Assembly (NCBI GenBank): GCA_029553475.1
Contig: JAKPKV010000050.1
Span: forward strand, 1-64,000
DNA from: Armatimonadota bacterium
GTDB lineage: Bacteria; Armatimonadota; Hebobacteria; CAIYQO01
Direction: 5' to 3'
Length of the DNA stretch: 64,000 nt
Shown in pieces: positions 42,088 to 49,965 of the stretch. The translations under genes and the position numbers were made by a program. The notes beneath the pieces were generated by a model. That model saw only the letters and a list, made by a program, of their open reading frames with translations, was not told the origin of the DNA and made no database searches. The first letter of the stretch is position 1. Every line of letters starts with the position of its first letter.

Positions 42088-43206
42088 TTACACCCCGGCG
42101 TAACTGCGAAACAGCCGGTACGCCTGCCCATCCGTGACGCGATAGACGGCAAATCCGCGGCCTTCGTAGAATTGCTGGCCGGTGACGATCTCCAGCGCGC
42201 CGTCGCCATCCACGTCCAATACGCCGGCGATGCGCGGGAGCAGGATTTCGCCTTCGCCGCGCCAGGTGGGGCAGAAGGCGCCTTCCAGCAGCAGCACGCG
42301 CCAGCCCTGCCGGGTCGGGGTGCGCACGGCGGTGAAGCCGTAATCGCCGGCTTCACCCCAGTCACGCCGGCGGATGGACGCGGGGTAGCCGGCGCTGACG
42401 ATGGTGGTGTAGCGCCCGTCGCCCCACAGGTCAACCTGCAGCGCCTAGGTCACGCGCACCGGCGCATTGGGCAGGCCATGCGCGCGCAGCACCGCCCGCG
42501 CGATCATCCGGGGCATCGGTCCGTCCGGGTTCAGGATGACCGGCAAGCGCGGCATGGCGTTCCACCCGGCGTGCAGGCCCAGGGTATCCCCCACGGCCGG
42601 CGCGGGGCGCGACAGCGATAACGTGATGCCGTAGGTCTCCTCCGTCGCGTGGGTGCGCCCCCCGACCACCGCGCCGATTTCGCCGGTCAGGCGATAGCGG
42701 CGGTAATGGGTCTCGTAGACCTGATGGGAGGCCATCGGATCGTCGTTCCACCAGCGCCCGCCCGCGCAGCCGCCGATGAGCCAGCCCTCTTGCGCGTCAA
42801 TCAACGCGTGAATGCCGGGGGAGGCCGGTTTCGGGAACGGCACCACGCGCGGGCGCAATGTCAGCCGGTGATCGCCGGACCAGACGGTCATCGTCATCGT
42901 CCGCGCGTCCAGCGCCAGGTTGAAGGCGAACATCGCCTGCAGCGCGCGCAGCGGGTAAATCATCGTGCCGCGCGGCTGGCGCAGCAGGGTCCGCGTCACC
43001 TCGTCCGTGGGCATCGTCAGGTCATGCCGGACCCTCCCCAGCGTGATGGCGGCGGTGGCGGTCGCCGGATGGTAGTCCACCGCGCCGCCCAGGCCTTCCA
43101 TCAGCGGCCGTACGGCCACCAGGGTCCGGTCATGCACCAGCCAGGCCGGCACCTCCGCGGCGGCGAGAACGGTCAATGCCAGCCCAATGAAGCACAGGTA
43201 TCGCAT
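42088..43206 (-). pseudogene. Copper-amine-oxidase-N-like secreted protein, interrupted by in-frame TAG
   Basis: From ATG 43206 the frame encodes a signal peptide, then two stretches (LVAVRPLMEGLGGAVDYHPA, MIYPLRALQAMFAFNLALDA) of the copper amine oxidase N-terminal-like domain. It stops with TAG at 42445-42447. The same frame continues without any shift for 118 codons: ALQVDLWGDGRYTTIVSAGY, then DVDGDGALEIVTGQQFYEGR, an FG-GAP/VCBS-like calcium-binding repeat, to a stop at 42088. The seamless continuation shows one gene of 372 residues broken by a point mutation, a sequencing error, or a readthrough codon. Confidence 0.75.
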
Positions 43207-43212
43207 GATTCC

Positions 43213-43218
43213 AGTATA
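43213..43218 (-). promoter_or_regulatory. -10 box TATACT six bases from the start codon
   Basis: TATACT-N6-ATG on the minus strand predicts a leaderless transcript for the interrupted gene, so its promoter appears intact. Confidence 0.55.
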
Positions 43219-43294
43219 CAGCCCGCGCGATGAACGCGCGATAACGATGGCATATATTTTTCGTGAACTCCCGGTCCTGCCGGGACTGACTGCG

Positions 43295-43454
43295 CACTGG
43301 GACTGACTCCGCATGGCCAAATCTGCACACGTTCCCGAAAAAATCGCACACGCCCCGTCATCGGTTCCGTTCTGCCAGGCGGAGTGCTCCCTGCCTCGCT
43401 TGCCTTGCTTTTACTACCGTGCGCGGACTCGGCCATGCGCAGTCAGTCCCAGTG
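43295..43454. repeat. 24-base inverted repeat with GGGACTGACT core
   Basis: CACTGGGACTGACTCCGCAT plus four bases at 43295-43318 faces its inverse at 43431-43454 with one mismatch. A further GGGACTGACTGCGCACT lies just before the left arm. The gap 43219-43538 shows no coding signal. Confidence 0.75.
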
Positions 43455-43550
43455 GAAGGGCAGCACCGCTCCCACCGGTGAATAATACTGGAGTCTACGG
43501 CGCGCAGGTGAAATGCGGGCCGGCGGGGAACACCTCTTATGGGCGCACCC

Positions 43551-44258
43551 ATGACCGAGCAATACCCCACCACCGATGACGGCCGCGAAGAGAAAGCGCG
43601 GGTGAACCGGGCGATGTTCGACCGCATCGCCCGGCGCTATGACCGGCTCAACCGCCTCATCAGCCTGGGGATGGACGCGCGCTGGCGGCGGGCGCTGGTG
43701 GAGCGCTGCGCCCTGGCGCCCGGCCTGCGCGCGCTGGACCTGTGCACCGGCACCGGCGACGTGGCGCGCGCGCTGGCGCGCACGGGCGCGGAAGTGATCG
43801 GCCTGGACGCCAGCGGCGAGATGCTGGCGGCCGCGCGCGCCCGCGCGGACGGCCTCACCTACGTGCGGGGCGACGCGCTGGCGCTGCCCTTCCCCGACGG
43901 CACGTTTGACGCCGTCACCATCGCCTTCGGCAACCGCAACGTCGCCAGCCTGGAGCGCCTTTACGCGGAGATGCGCCGGGTGGCGAAACCGGGCGGGCGC
44001 GTGGTGTCGCTGGAGATCAACCGGCCCCCCTCGCCCCTCCTCGCCGGCTCCTTCTTCCTCTACTTCACCCGCGTGCCCCAACTCCTCGCCCGCCTTTGCG
44101 GCGCCGATCCCGCCGCCTACGCCTACCTCGCCGAATCGGTGCGCCAGTACCCCGACCCGGAGGCCGTGGCGCACATCATGAGCGGCGCCGGCCTGCGCGA
44201 CATCACCATTGATCGGATGCTCTTCGGCATCGCCGTCATCCACTGTGGTATGGCGTAA
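43551..44258 (+). CDS. menG: Demethylmenaquinone methyltransferase (UbiE/MenG)
   Basis: The 235-residue protein is a class I SAM methyltransferase that adds the ring methyl group in menaquinone or ubiquinone synthesis. It has the UbiE signatures: VNRAMFDRIARRYDRLNRLIS, the SAM motif LDLCTGTGDVA, FDAVTIAFGNRNV and RVAKPGGRVVSLEI. The C-terminus (YLAESVRQYPDPEAV) is also typical. An ATG at 43539 (four more residues) is possible; neither start has a strong ribosome site. Given the anaerobic-type ferredoxin enzyme nearby, menaquinone is the more likely substrate. Confidence 0.92.
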   Translation: MTEQYPTTDDGREEKARVNRAMFDRIARRYDRLNRLISLGMDARWRRALVERCALAPGLRALDLCTGTGDVARALARTGAEVIGLDASGEMLAAARARADGLTYVRGDALALPFPDGTFDAVTIAFGNRNVASLERLYAEMRRVAKPGGRVVSLEINRPPSPLLAGSFFLYFTRVPQLLARLCGADPAAYAYLAESVRQYPDPEAVAHIMSGAGLRDITIDRMLFGIAVIHCGMA

Positions 44259-44288
44259 TTGCTTACCTGTAACGGCCCCTTTTGGAGT

Positions 44289-44385
44289 GAGTGCGGCGAG
44301 CATCGCCGCTTTCTTTCTACGCGCGGTCACGACGCCAATATCCCTTCCCATTCATACAAGGAAAGCGGCGATGCTCGCCGCACTC
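44289..44385. repeat. Inverted repeat of AGTGCGGCGAGCATCGCCGC element
   Basis: 25-base arms at 44289-44313 and 44361-44385 pair perfectly. Each arm also holds its own palindrome GCGGCGA-GCA-TCGCCGC. Confidence 0.8.
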
Positions 44386-44395
44386 CAAAGGCCGG

Positions 44396-44443
44396 CGTAT
44401 CACCCCGCACAAAACGTTATTTTTCAAAATGCGGGGTGATACG
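44396..44443. repeat. Hairpin with 14-base stem
   Basis: CGTATCACCCCGCA at 44396-44409 pairs perfectly with 44430-44443 around a 20-base A/T-rich loop. Confidence 0.75.
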
Positions 44444-44504
44444 TCTTTTCCACCTGAACGGGAAGCATGGCCAAACGATCTTGTGTTACCACAGTACAGG
44501 CGGC

Positions 44505-44533
44505 AGTATAGCATACTTTTGTTTGGTTGTCAA
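44505..44533 (-). promoter_or_regulatory. Consensus promoter on the minus strand facing two hairpins
   Basis: TTGACA (44528-44533) and TATACT (44505-44510) have exact 17-base spacing on the minus strand. Downstream bases GCCGCCTGTACTGT match the region after the promoter at 7673 (GCCGCCCGTACCGT). No credible gene follows; the transcript would pass through both hairpins toward menG's 3' end. Confidence 0.55.
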
Positions 44534-44589
44534 GACGTCTGAACCTTGATTTATGGGATTTAGCGAGTGAGACGGTCCCCCTCACCCCC

Positions 44590-44708
44590 CCCTCTCCCGC
44601 TGGGAGAGGGGGGGGTGAGGGCCGCATTGCCCACCAGCACGGCGTCCCCATTTGCAAACAAACGTTTTTATACTATCCTCCCGCCGTTCCCTGACAACCG
44701 CACACCGC
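44590..44708. repeat. Dispersed element with CTCTCCC hairpin and decayed promoter, copy 2
   Basis: Same block order as 7586-7721. The promoter here reads TTGCAA-N17-TATCCT, so it has lost consensus bases. Confidence 0.7.
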
Positions 44709-44864
44709 CCGTCCGCACCACATACGACCGCCGCGGCGCGACGCGGGCGTCGCACCACGAGACCGACAAGAGAGACACCCAGCGGGTTGGTGCAGTGTGA
44801 TGGAAAAAATCGCACGCGAAACCCGGCTGACGAACACTGATCCGGGAGGGAGCGAGGATTCAGG

Positions 44865-44893
44865 TTGACATGCTGATATTGCGGTAGTACAAT
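44865..44893 (+). promoter_or_regulatory. Consensus promoter of the plus-strand pseudopilin gene
   Basis: TTGACA at 44865-44870 and TACAAT at 44888-44893 with a 17-base spacer, 41 bases before the ATG. One of the few complete promoters in the window. Confidence 0.75.
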
Positions 44894-44934
44894 GGCTTAT
44901 CAATACGTTTTAATTGATGATTGGAGGAGCAAAG

Positions 44935-46272
44935 ATGTCTACCGGCACCACTATTGCCGCGCGACGCGGCGTTCATCCCGGCGGGTTCACCCTCATCGAA
45001 CTGCTGGTCGTCATCGCCATTATCGCGGTGCTGGCGGCGATCCTGTTTCCCGTTTTCGCCAGGGCGCGGGAAAAAGCGCGGCAGACAGCCTGTTTGAACA
45101 ATCAGCGGCAGATCGCGGTGGCGATCAGCATGTACGTACAGGATCACGATGAGACCTTTTTCCCCGATTCGGGGAGTCGGGCCTGGTCGGGGGTGCTCGC
45201 CGCCTATAACGAACCCAGCATTTACGATTGTCCCACCCAGAGCGGGCGCGCGGGCACCGATCAGCCGGAGTACGGGTTCAACCGGTGGCTGTTCGGCGTC
45301 GCCCTCGGCGACATCACGACGCCCGCCAACACCGTGTTGGTGACGGATCTGGAGCCGACGACGCGTCGGGCGAATGCGGCGCTCAACCGGCTCACGCAGG
45401 ATATCTCCGCGCGGCATCAGGGCGGGGTGGTGCTGGCGTGCGCCGATGGGCATGCGGCGTATGTGCCGGCGGGCGATGTCGCCGTCCCCGTGGTGGCGCT
45501 GTTGCGGCAGGGGTACCAGTTCTTCCGCACGGAAGCGTTCGCGGAATTGCCCGGCGAGCAGTGTTACCCCTGGAACATCACTATCATTCCCGCTGACTTA
45601 CGGGTGCCGCCGAGCGCTTTCCCCAATAATGATGGCTTACGAGATCCGCGCGAAAGGTGGGTGCGCGCGGCGCTGCTGGACATGCCGGAGGGCGCGTATC
45701 GCCAGCAGCCCACCGATCCGCTCCCCGACCTGGTGGTGGATTTCACCTTGACCTGGGCAGCCAATCCGGGAAGTACTTCTCTCCCAACCTCCGCCACGGC
45801 GAACCTCTTTGTTCGGGGCACCTGGTTCGTCTCCTTTTTCGAGACGGGCAGCGTGGACCTCACCGGCAGTAGCTATGGCAGTGCCACCCCTGACGCGCCC
45901 GCCCATGCGCCGTCGCTGATGGTCAGCGGTATGTTTAACCAGTATCTGCGCGAAGCCTGGTGGGAGCTCTCCGCACAAGTGGATGCCACCCGCACCCGGA
46001 TCGGGCCCAAGGCCCCCGTCCGGTTCCAGACGCTGCTGGCGACCAATTTTCAGCCCATACAGACCTATCCCGCGCAACGCGTGCGCCTGGCGGTGCTGCG
46101 CGGCGAGGAAATGTTGCTGACGGCGACCGGGGCGGGCGACGTCGGCACGGCGGGCATGCTGAATATTGCCAGCCTCATGGGTCAGAGTAAAATCGCCATC
46201 TATACCGCCGCCTATCGCAACACTGCCGCCCGCGTGTCGGCGACGGATTTCGTCTTTTCGCGCGCGCAGTGA
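44935..46272 (+). CDS. Pseudopilin-type protein with prepilin cleavage motif
   Basis: The 445-residue protein has [22 protein letters not shown] with cleavage after G17 and E22 at mature position 5, then [27 protein letters not shown] and [25 protein letters not shown] near residue 178 is the H-x-D-G-like block. The remaining 260 residues form a beta-rich unknown domain, larger than in the paralogue at 23707. GGAGGAG precedes the ATG and a consensus promoter precedes that. Such isolated pseudopilins in Armatimonadota are numerous and of unknown role, possibly surface glycan binding. Confidence 0.9.
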   Translation: MSTGTTIAARRGVHPGGFTLIELLVVIAIIAVLAAILFPVFARAREKARQTACLNNQRQIAVAISMYVQDHDETFFPDSGSRAWSGVLAAYNEPSIYDCPTQSGRAGTDQPEYGFNRWLFGVALGDITTPANTVLVTDLEPTTRRANAALNRLTQDISARHQGGVVLACADGHAAYVPAGDVAVPVVALLRQGYQFFRTEAFAELPGEQCYPWNITIIPADLRVPPSAFPNNDGLRDPRERWVRAALLDMPEGAYRQQPTDPLPDLVVDFTLTWAANPGSTSLPTSATANLFVRGTWFVSFFETGSVDLTGSSYGSATPDAPAHAPSLMVSGMFNQYLREAWWELSAQVDATRTRIGPKAPVRFQTLLATNFQPIQTYPAQRVRLAVLRGEEMLLTATGAGDVGTAGMLNIASLMGQSKIAIYTAAYRNTAARVSATDFVFSRAQ

Positions 46273-46282
46273 CGGAGGGGCG

Positions 46283-46291
46283 TGCTATAAT
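46283..46291 (+). promoter_or_regulatory. Extended -10 box TGCTATAAT of the LacI-family gene
   Basis: Ends nine bases before the ATG at 46301, predicting a leader of only two or three bases. Confidence 0.6.
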
Positions 46292-46300
46292 GGCCCGGAG

Positions 46301-47443
46301 ATGAAGAAAGCGCGTATGGGAGGTTCAGTCACCCAACGGGATGTCGCCGAACATTGTGGAGTCACCGTGGGCACGGTCTCGCTGGCATTGCGCGAAGACC
46401 CGCGCATCAGCCGGGCCACCACGCAGCGCATCCAGGCGGCCGCCAAGGAGCTGGGGTATGACCCGGCGCGGCATGATGTCGCCCGCCGGTTGATTTCCCT
46501 GCGCTACGGCACGCGCGCGTCAACGCGCATCGTCGCGCTGATCCTACCGCCGAAATTCGCGCGCTCCGCGTATTTCACCGCCATCTTCGAAGGGGTGCTG
46601 GAGGAATTGACCGCGCAGCAATATACGCTGGTCACCGCCTATGCCGATGCCGTGGACGGTACCATTGTCCGCCTGCCCCCCGTCTTCAGCCACGGCGACG
46701 TGGACGGATTGATCCTCACCGAACTCCCCGAGGAGCTTCCGCCGCTGCTCGACCACCTGCGGGCGAACACTCACTTCGGCGACCGGCCCATCGTCAACCT
46801 CATCCACCGCGTCTCGGCGTGTTCCACCGTGATCAGCGACGACGAAACGGGCGCGTATCACGCCGCCTCGCACCTGCTGGACCTCGGCCACCGCCATCTG
46901 CTGCAATTCGTGGGCAATCCGCTGCGCGATCTGGAGGCCCGCCGCCTGGCGGGCCTCCGCCGGGCGCTGGAGGCGCGGGGCCTCGACCCGGCGGCGCATC
47001 TCGCGACGTATCCCCTGCGCCTGGGGTGGACGCGGCCCGAGACGGCGGTGAAAAGTCTGGCGGAATTGGCGGCGGCCTATCCCGCCGCCACGGTGGATCA
47101 CGACTTCATCGCCTACCTGCGCGCGCACCCGGAGATCACCGCGCTGCTGGCCTCCAACGATGCCAACGCGCTGCACGCCTGGTATACGCTGAGCCGCGCC
47201 GGTTGGCGGGTGCCCGACGATTACAGCCTGATCGGGCACGACGATACCGAGCCGATGCTCGACACGTACGGGGAGAACCTGCTGACGACGGTCCGGATGC
47301 CGCTGGTCGAGCTGGGCCGCGAGGGCGCCCGCCTCATCCTGCGGCGCATCGCCGCCGACGGCGACCGCGACGAGCATCGCGTGGTGCCGACGGAGCTGGT
47401 GGTCCGCCGCTCCACCGGGATTCCCCGCGCCGCGGCGCCATAG
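46301..47443 (+). CDS. LacI-family transcriptional regulator
   Basis: The 380-residue protein has the LacI helix-turn-helix at residues 10-30 (VTQRDVAEHCGVTVGTVSLAL) and hinge ISRATTQRIQAAAKELGYDPARH. A periplasmic-binding-type sugar sensor domain follows, ending GREGARLILRRIA and ELVVRRSTG. It should repress or activate sugar-use genes in response to a carbohydrate. No operator is identified; glycosidase genes start 4 kb downstream. ATG 46316 (after AAGCGCGT) is an alternative start. An extended -10 close to the start suggests a leaderless mRNA. Confidence 0.93.
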   Translation: MKKARMGGSVTQRDVAEHCGVTVGTVSLALREDPRISRATTQRIQAAAKELGYDPARHDVARRLISLRYGTRASTRIVALILPPKFARSAYFTAIFEGVLEELTAQQYTLVTAYADAVDGTIVRLPPVFSHGDVDGLILTELPEELPPLLDHLRANTHFGDRPIVNLIHRVSACSTVISDDETGAYHAASHLLDLGHRHLLQFVGNPLRDLEARRLAGLRRALEARGLDPAAHLATYPLRLGWTRPETAVKSLAELAAAYPAATVDHDFIAYLRAHPEITALLASNDANALHAWYTLSRAGWRVPDDYSLIGHDDTEPMLDTYGENLLTTVRMPLVELGREGARLILRRIAADGDRDEHRVVPTELVVRRSTGIPRAAAP

Positions 47444-47537
47444 CGTCCGTTTCATTCGGCGCTATTTCAGAGAGGGGGAGGACGGCCCACGCCGCCAGGA
47501 TGGCACGTCCGCCTGTGCACCCGGCGCCACCAAACCC

Positions 47538-47573
47538 CGTTCGTCGTGCGGCACGCAGCGGCGCGGCGTGCGA
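47538..47573 (+). repeat. AGCGGAGCGG-loop hairpin repeat, copy 4
   Basis: CGTTCGTCGT then GCACGC-AGCGGCGCG-GCGTGC. Shares the 5' flank with copies 1 and 3. Confidence 0.65.
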
Positions 47574-47588
47574 CGCTTCCGGAACACG

Positions 47589-47631
47589 ACTACCCCCCGT
47601 TTGGCGAAAATGCATCATTTTGGGGGGTAGT
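47589..47631. repeat. ACTACCCCCC/GGGGGGTAGT hairpin
   Basis: 10-base perfect stem; the sequence CACGACTACCCCCCGTTTGG also occurs at 7776. The gap 47444-47800 has no other signal. Confidence 0.7.
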
Positions 47632-47800
47632 CACCGGGACACCCCCGCTGGCGGAATGCCGCACAACCTTTTCAGGCACCGGATCTTCATCTCACGGCAG
47701 GAAAGCCTTTCCCCGGCGTGTAATAGGGGAAAGGGATTCTGGGTATACCGCTGATGCTTCCCGCGTTCACGATTCAGTCCTCGCTTGAAAGGATAACGGC

Positions 47801-49711
47801 ATGCGTTTCACGATGGTAGTGGTCTGGTGCGCGCTCGCGCTCGGCGGCCTGCTGGCCGGCGCGGCGGCGCCGATGACGGTGGTGCCGGAGGCGCCGCCGG
47901 TGTTAGTCTTCGCGAAGGCCGGCATGGTGTCGGCGCGCGCGCTGGCCGAGCTGTGCGGCGCCACCGTCACCTCCGCCAAGGGGATCATCACCCTCACCCG
48001 CGGCGAGAAGACGTTCACCTTCTCCCTGGGGAAAATCGAGGCGAAGCAGGACGGCAAGCCCATCACCCTGCCGATGGCGCCCTTCCTCTACGCCACGCTG
48101 GGCTTCGTGCCCGCCGAAGCCTGCGTCACCGCGCTGGGCGGCACGGCGACAATCAGCGACGACATGCTGACGATGGCGGTGACCTTCGACGGCGTGACCG
48201 TCACCCTGCCCATGGAGCCGCAGATGGGCACCCCGGACGATGTGCGCAAGATGAGCCTGGACATCTTCCTGGTGTCGCTGGCGGACGGCAGCGCGAAGCA
48301 GCTCACCTATGACATGATGAACCGCACGCTGATGAACCTGCGCACCGCGCGCTTCACGGCGGATGGCGCCTCGCTGCTGTATGAGCGCGGCTTCGACGTC
48401 TACACCCGCAAGTTCGACAGCCCCAACGGCAGCAACCTCACCGCCGCCGCCGGCAAGGACGGCCTCATCAGCGCCGCCCCCGTGCCCTGCCCCGACGGCG
48501 CGGTGCTCATCATGCAGTTGAACCCGAACGCCGACCCCGCCGCGCCCCCGCTGCCCGGCCTCTGCCGCATTGACGCGCAAGGCGAGATCACCACGCTGGC
48601 CACCGGCGCCCGCCCGCAGGTGAGCCAGGACGGCAAGCTCATCGCCTATACCGCCATTGATACGGACCAGCAGCTCACCGCGCACGTGATGAACGCCGAC
48701 GGCACCGGCGACAAAGCGCTGGGCGAGGGTCTGCTGAGCGCGTTCAGCCCCGACGGCGCCACCGCGCTGGTGCTGGTGCCCACCTTCACCGAAGAGAAGA
48801 TGCTGGAGTCGGTGTCGCTGCGCCAGGTGCAGGTGGCGGACGGCGCCGCGCTGCACGCCGACGATCCGCTGCCGGCGGTGATGGAAGGCCCGGCCTACGC
48901 CTTCAGCCCGGACGGCACGACGCTGGCGCTGGCGCTGCCGCAGATGGGGCTGATGCTGGTGAAGACGGACCGCTCGGAGAAGACCCCGCTCACCGTGGGG
49001 CCGGACATGGCGCCGCAATTCACCCCGGACGGCCAGACGGTCCTCTTCCTGCGCGACCGCAAGCTCTACGCCGTGCCCGTCGCCGGCGGCGAGCCGAAGG
49101 CCATCGCCCCGCACCTGATGGTGCTCGACTACAGCATCTCCCCCGACGGCACCCAGGTGCTGGCGGTGGGCGCCACCGAGGCGACCATCGAGGCCCTCAC
49201 CCCCAAGCCGCCCCCGTCGAAAGTGCCCGCCGGCAAGTACACGGCGCCCACGCAGCAGGAGATTGACGCCGCGAAGAAGGCCGGCACCCGGGCCGCCGTC
49301 ATCAAGACCGCCAGGGGCGATATCACCGTGGAGCTCTACGGGAAAGACGCCCCGCTCACCGTGGCGAACTTCGTCAAGCTCGCGCAGGCGAAATTTTACG
49401 ATGGCCTGAATTTCCACCGCGTGGAGCCCGGCTTCGTGGTACAGGGCGGCGATCCGAACGGCGACGGCACCGGCGGCCCCGGCTACACCATCAACCGGGA
49501 GATTTCCCCCACGCTGCGCCACGTCAAAGGCGCCCTCGCCATGGCCCGCGCGCAGGACCCGAACTCCGCCGGCTGCCAGTTCTACATCACCCTCGACAAG
49601 ACGGAGTTCCTCGATGACGAATACGCCGTCTTCGGCAAAGTCATCAAAGGCATGGACGTGGTGGAAAAAATCGCCGTCGGCGATGCCATCGTCAGCATCA
49701 CGGTGAAATAA
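47801..49711 (+). CDS. Secreted fusion: Cu-amine-oxidase-N-like domain, beta-propeller, cyclophilin
   Basis: The 636-residue protein has a signal peptide (about 1-23), a region resembling the copper amine oxidase N-like domain (residues 30-150), then propeller blades of the TolB/PD40 type ([57 protein letters not shown]). A complete cyclophilin-type peptidyl-prolyl isomerase fills residues about 495-636 ([57 protein letters not shown]). The last block has the QFYIT and FHRV signature residues, so isomerase activity is likely. The combination suggests an extracytoplasmic folding factor. GAAAGGATAAC precedes the ATG. Confidence 0.88.
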   Translation: MRFTMVVVWCALALGGLLAGAAAPMTVVPEAPPVLVFAKAGMVSARALAELCGATVTSAKGIITLTRGEKTFTFSLGKIEAKQDGKPITLPMAPFLYATLGFVPAEACVTALGGTATISDDMLTMAVTFDGVTVTLPMEPQMGTPDDVRKMSLDIFLVSLADGSAKQLTYDMMNRTLMNLRTARFTADGASLLYERGFDVYTRKFDSPNGSNLTAAAGKDGLISAAPVPCPDGAVLIMQLNPNADPAAPPLPGLCRIDAQGEITTLATGARPQVSQDGKLIAYTAIDTDQQLTAHVMNADGTGDKALGEGLLSAFSPDGATALVLVPTFTEEKMLESVSLRQVQVADGAALHADDPLPAVMEGPAYAFSPDGTTLALALPQMGLMLVKTDRSEKTPLTVGPDMAPQFTPDGQTVLFLRDRKLYAVPVAGGEPKAIAPHLMVLDYSISPDGTQVLAVGATEATIEALTPKPPPSKVPAGKYTAPTQQEIDAAKKAGTRAAVIKTARGDITVELYGKDAPLTVANFVKLAQAKFYDGLNFHRVEPGFVVQGGDPNGDGTGGPGYTINREISPTLRHVKGALAMARAQDPNSAGCQFYITLDKTEFLDDEYAVFGKVIKGMDVVEKIAVGDAIVSITVK

Positions 49712-49732
49712 CCCGCGATACGGTGACCCATC

Positions 49733-49771
49733 AACGCCCCTCGCCCCTCACCACCGGGCGGGGGGCGTTTT
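49733..49771 (+). terminator. Intrinsic terminator after the cyclophilin fusion gene
   Basis: AACGCCCCTCGCCC at 49733-49746 pairs with GGGCGGGGGGCGTT at 49756-49769 (one G-U) and is followed by four T. Confidence 0.75.
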
Positions 49772-49798
49772 CGCGGGCGGGCGCGCGTCTTCTTTATT

Positions 49799-49932
49799 GG
49801 GCGGGCGCGCGTCCTCGCGAGCCGACTCCGGATGGAAGTGATGGCATGTCGTGTTCATGAGATAGGCTATCTCGTGATGACGACGAATAAGACTTCCCTC
49901 CGGAGTCGGCTCGCGAGGACGCTCGCCCGCCC
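49799..49932. repeat. Long hairpin with GGGCGGGCG...GACTCCGGA arms
   Basis: 34-base arms 49799-49832 and 49899-49932 pair with one mismatch. Inside lies a second stem (TCATGAGATAGG with CTATCTCGTGATGA). It ends 33 bases before the DUF401 start codon. Confidence 0.8.
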
Positions 49933-49948
49933 ATTTGTTGACATCTTC

Positions 49949-49957
49949 TGCTACAAT
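49949..49957 (+). promoter_or_regulatory. Extended -10 box TGCTACAAT of the DUF401 gene
   Basis: Ends eight bases before the ATG at 49966. The TTGACA at 49938-49943 is only eight bases upstream and cannot be its -35. Confidence 0.55.
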
Positions 49958-49965
49958 AGGCCGTC

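Noticed and set aside
42088-42327. Separate 79-residue protein on the minus strand
   Set aside because: It is in the same frame as the upstream gene across a single TAG, so it is better read as the broken gene's end.
49938-49957. TTGACA followed by TACAAT as a promoter
   Set aside because: The spacing is only eight bases; a sigma-70 promoter needs about 17. Only the extended -10 is kept.
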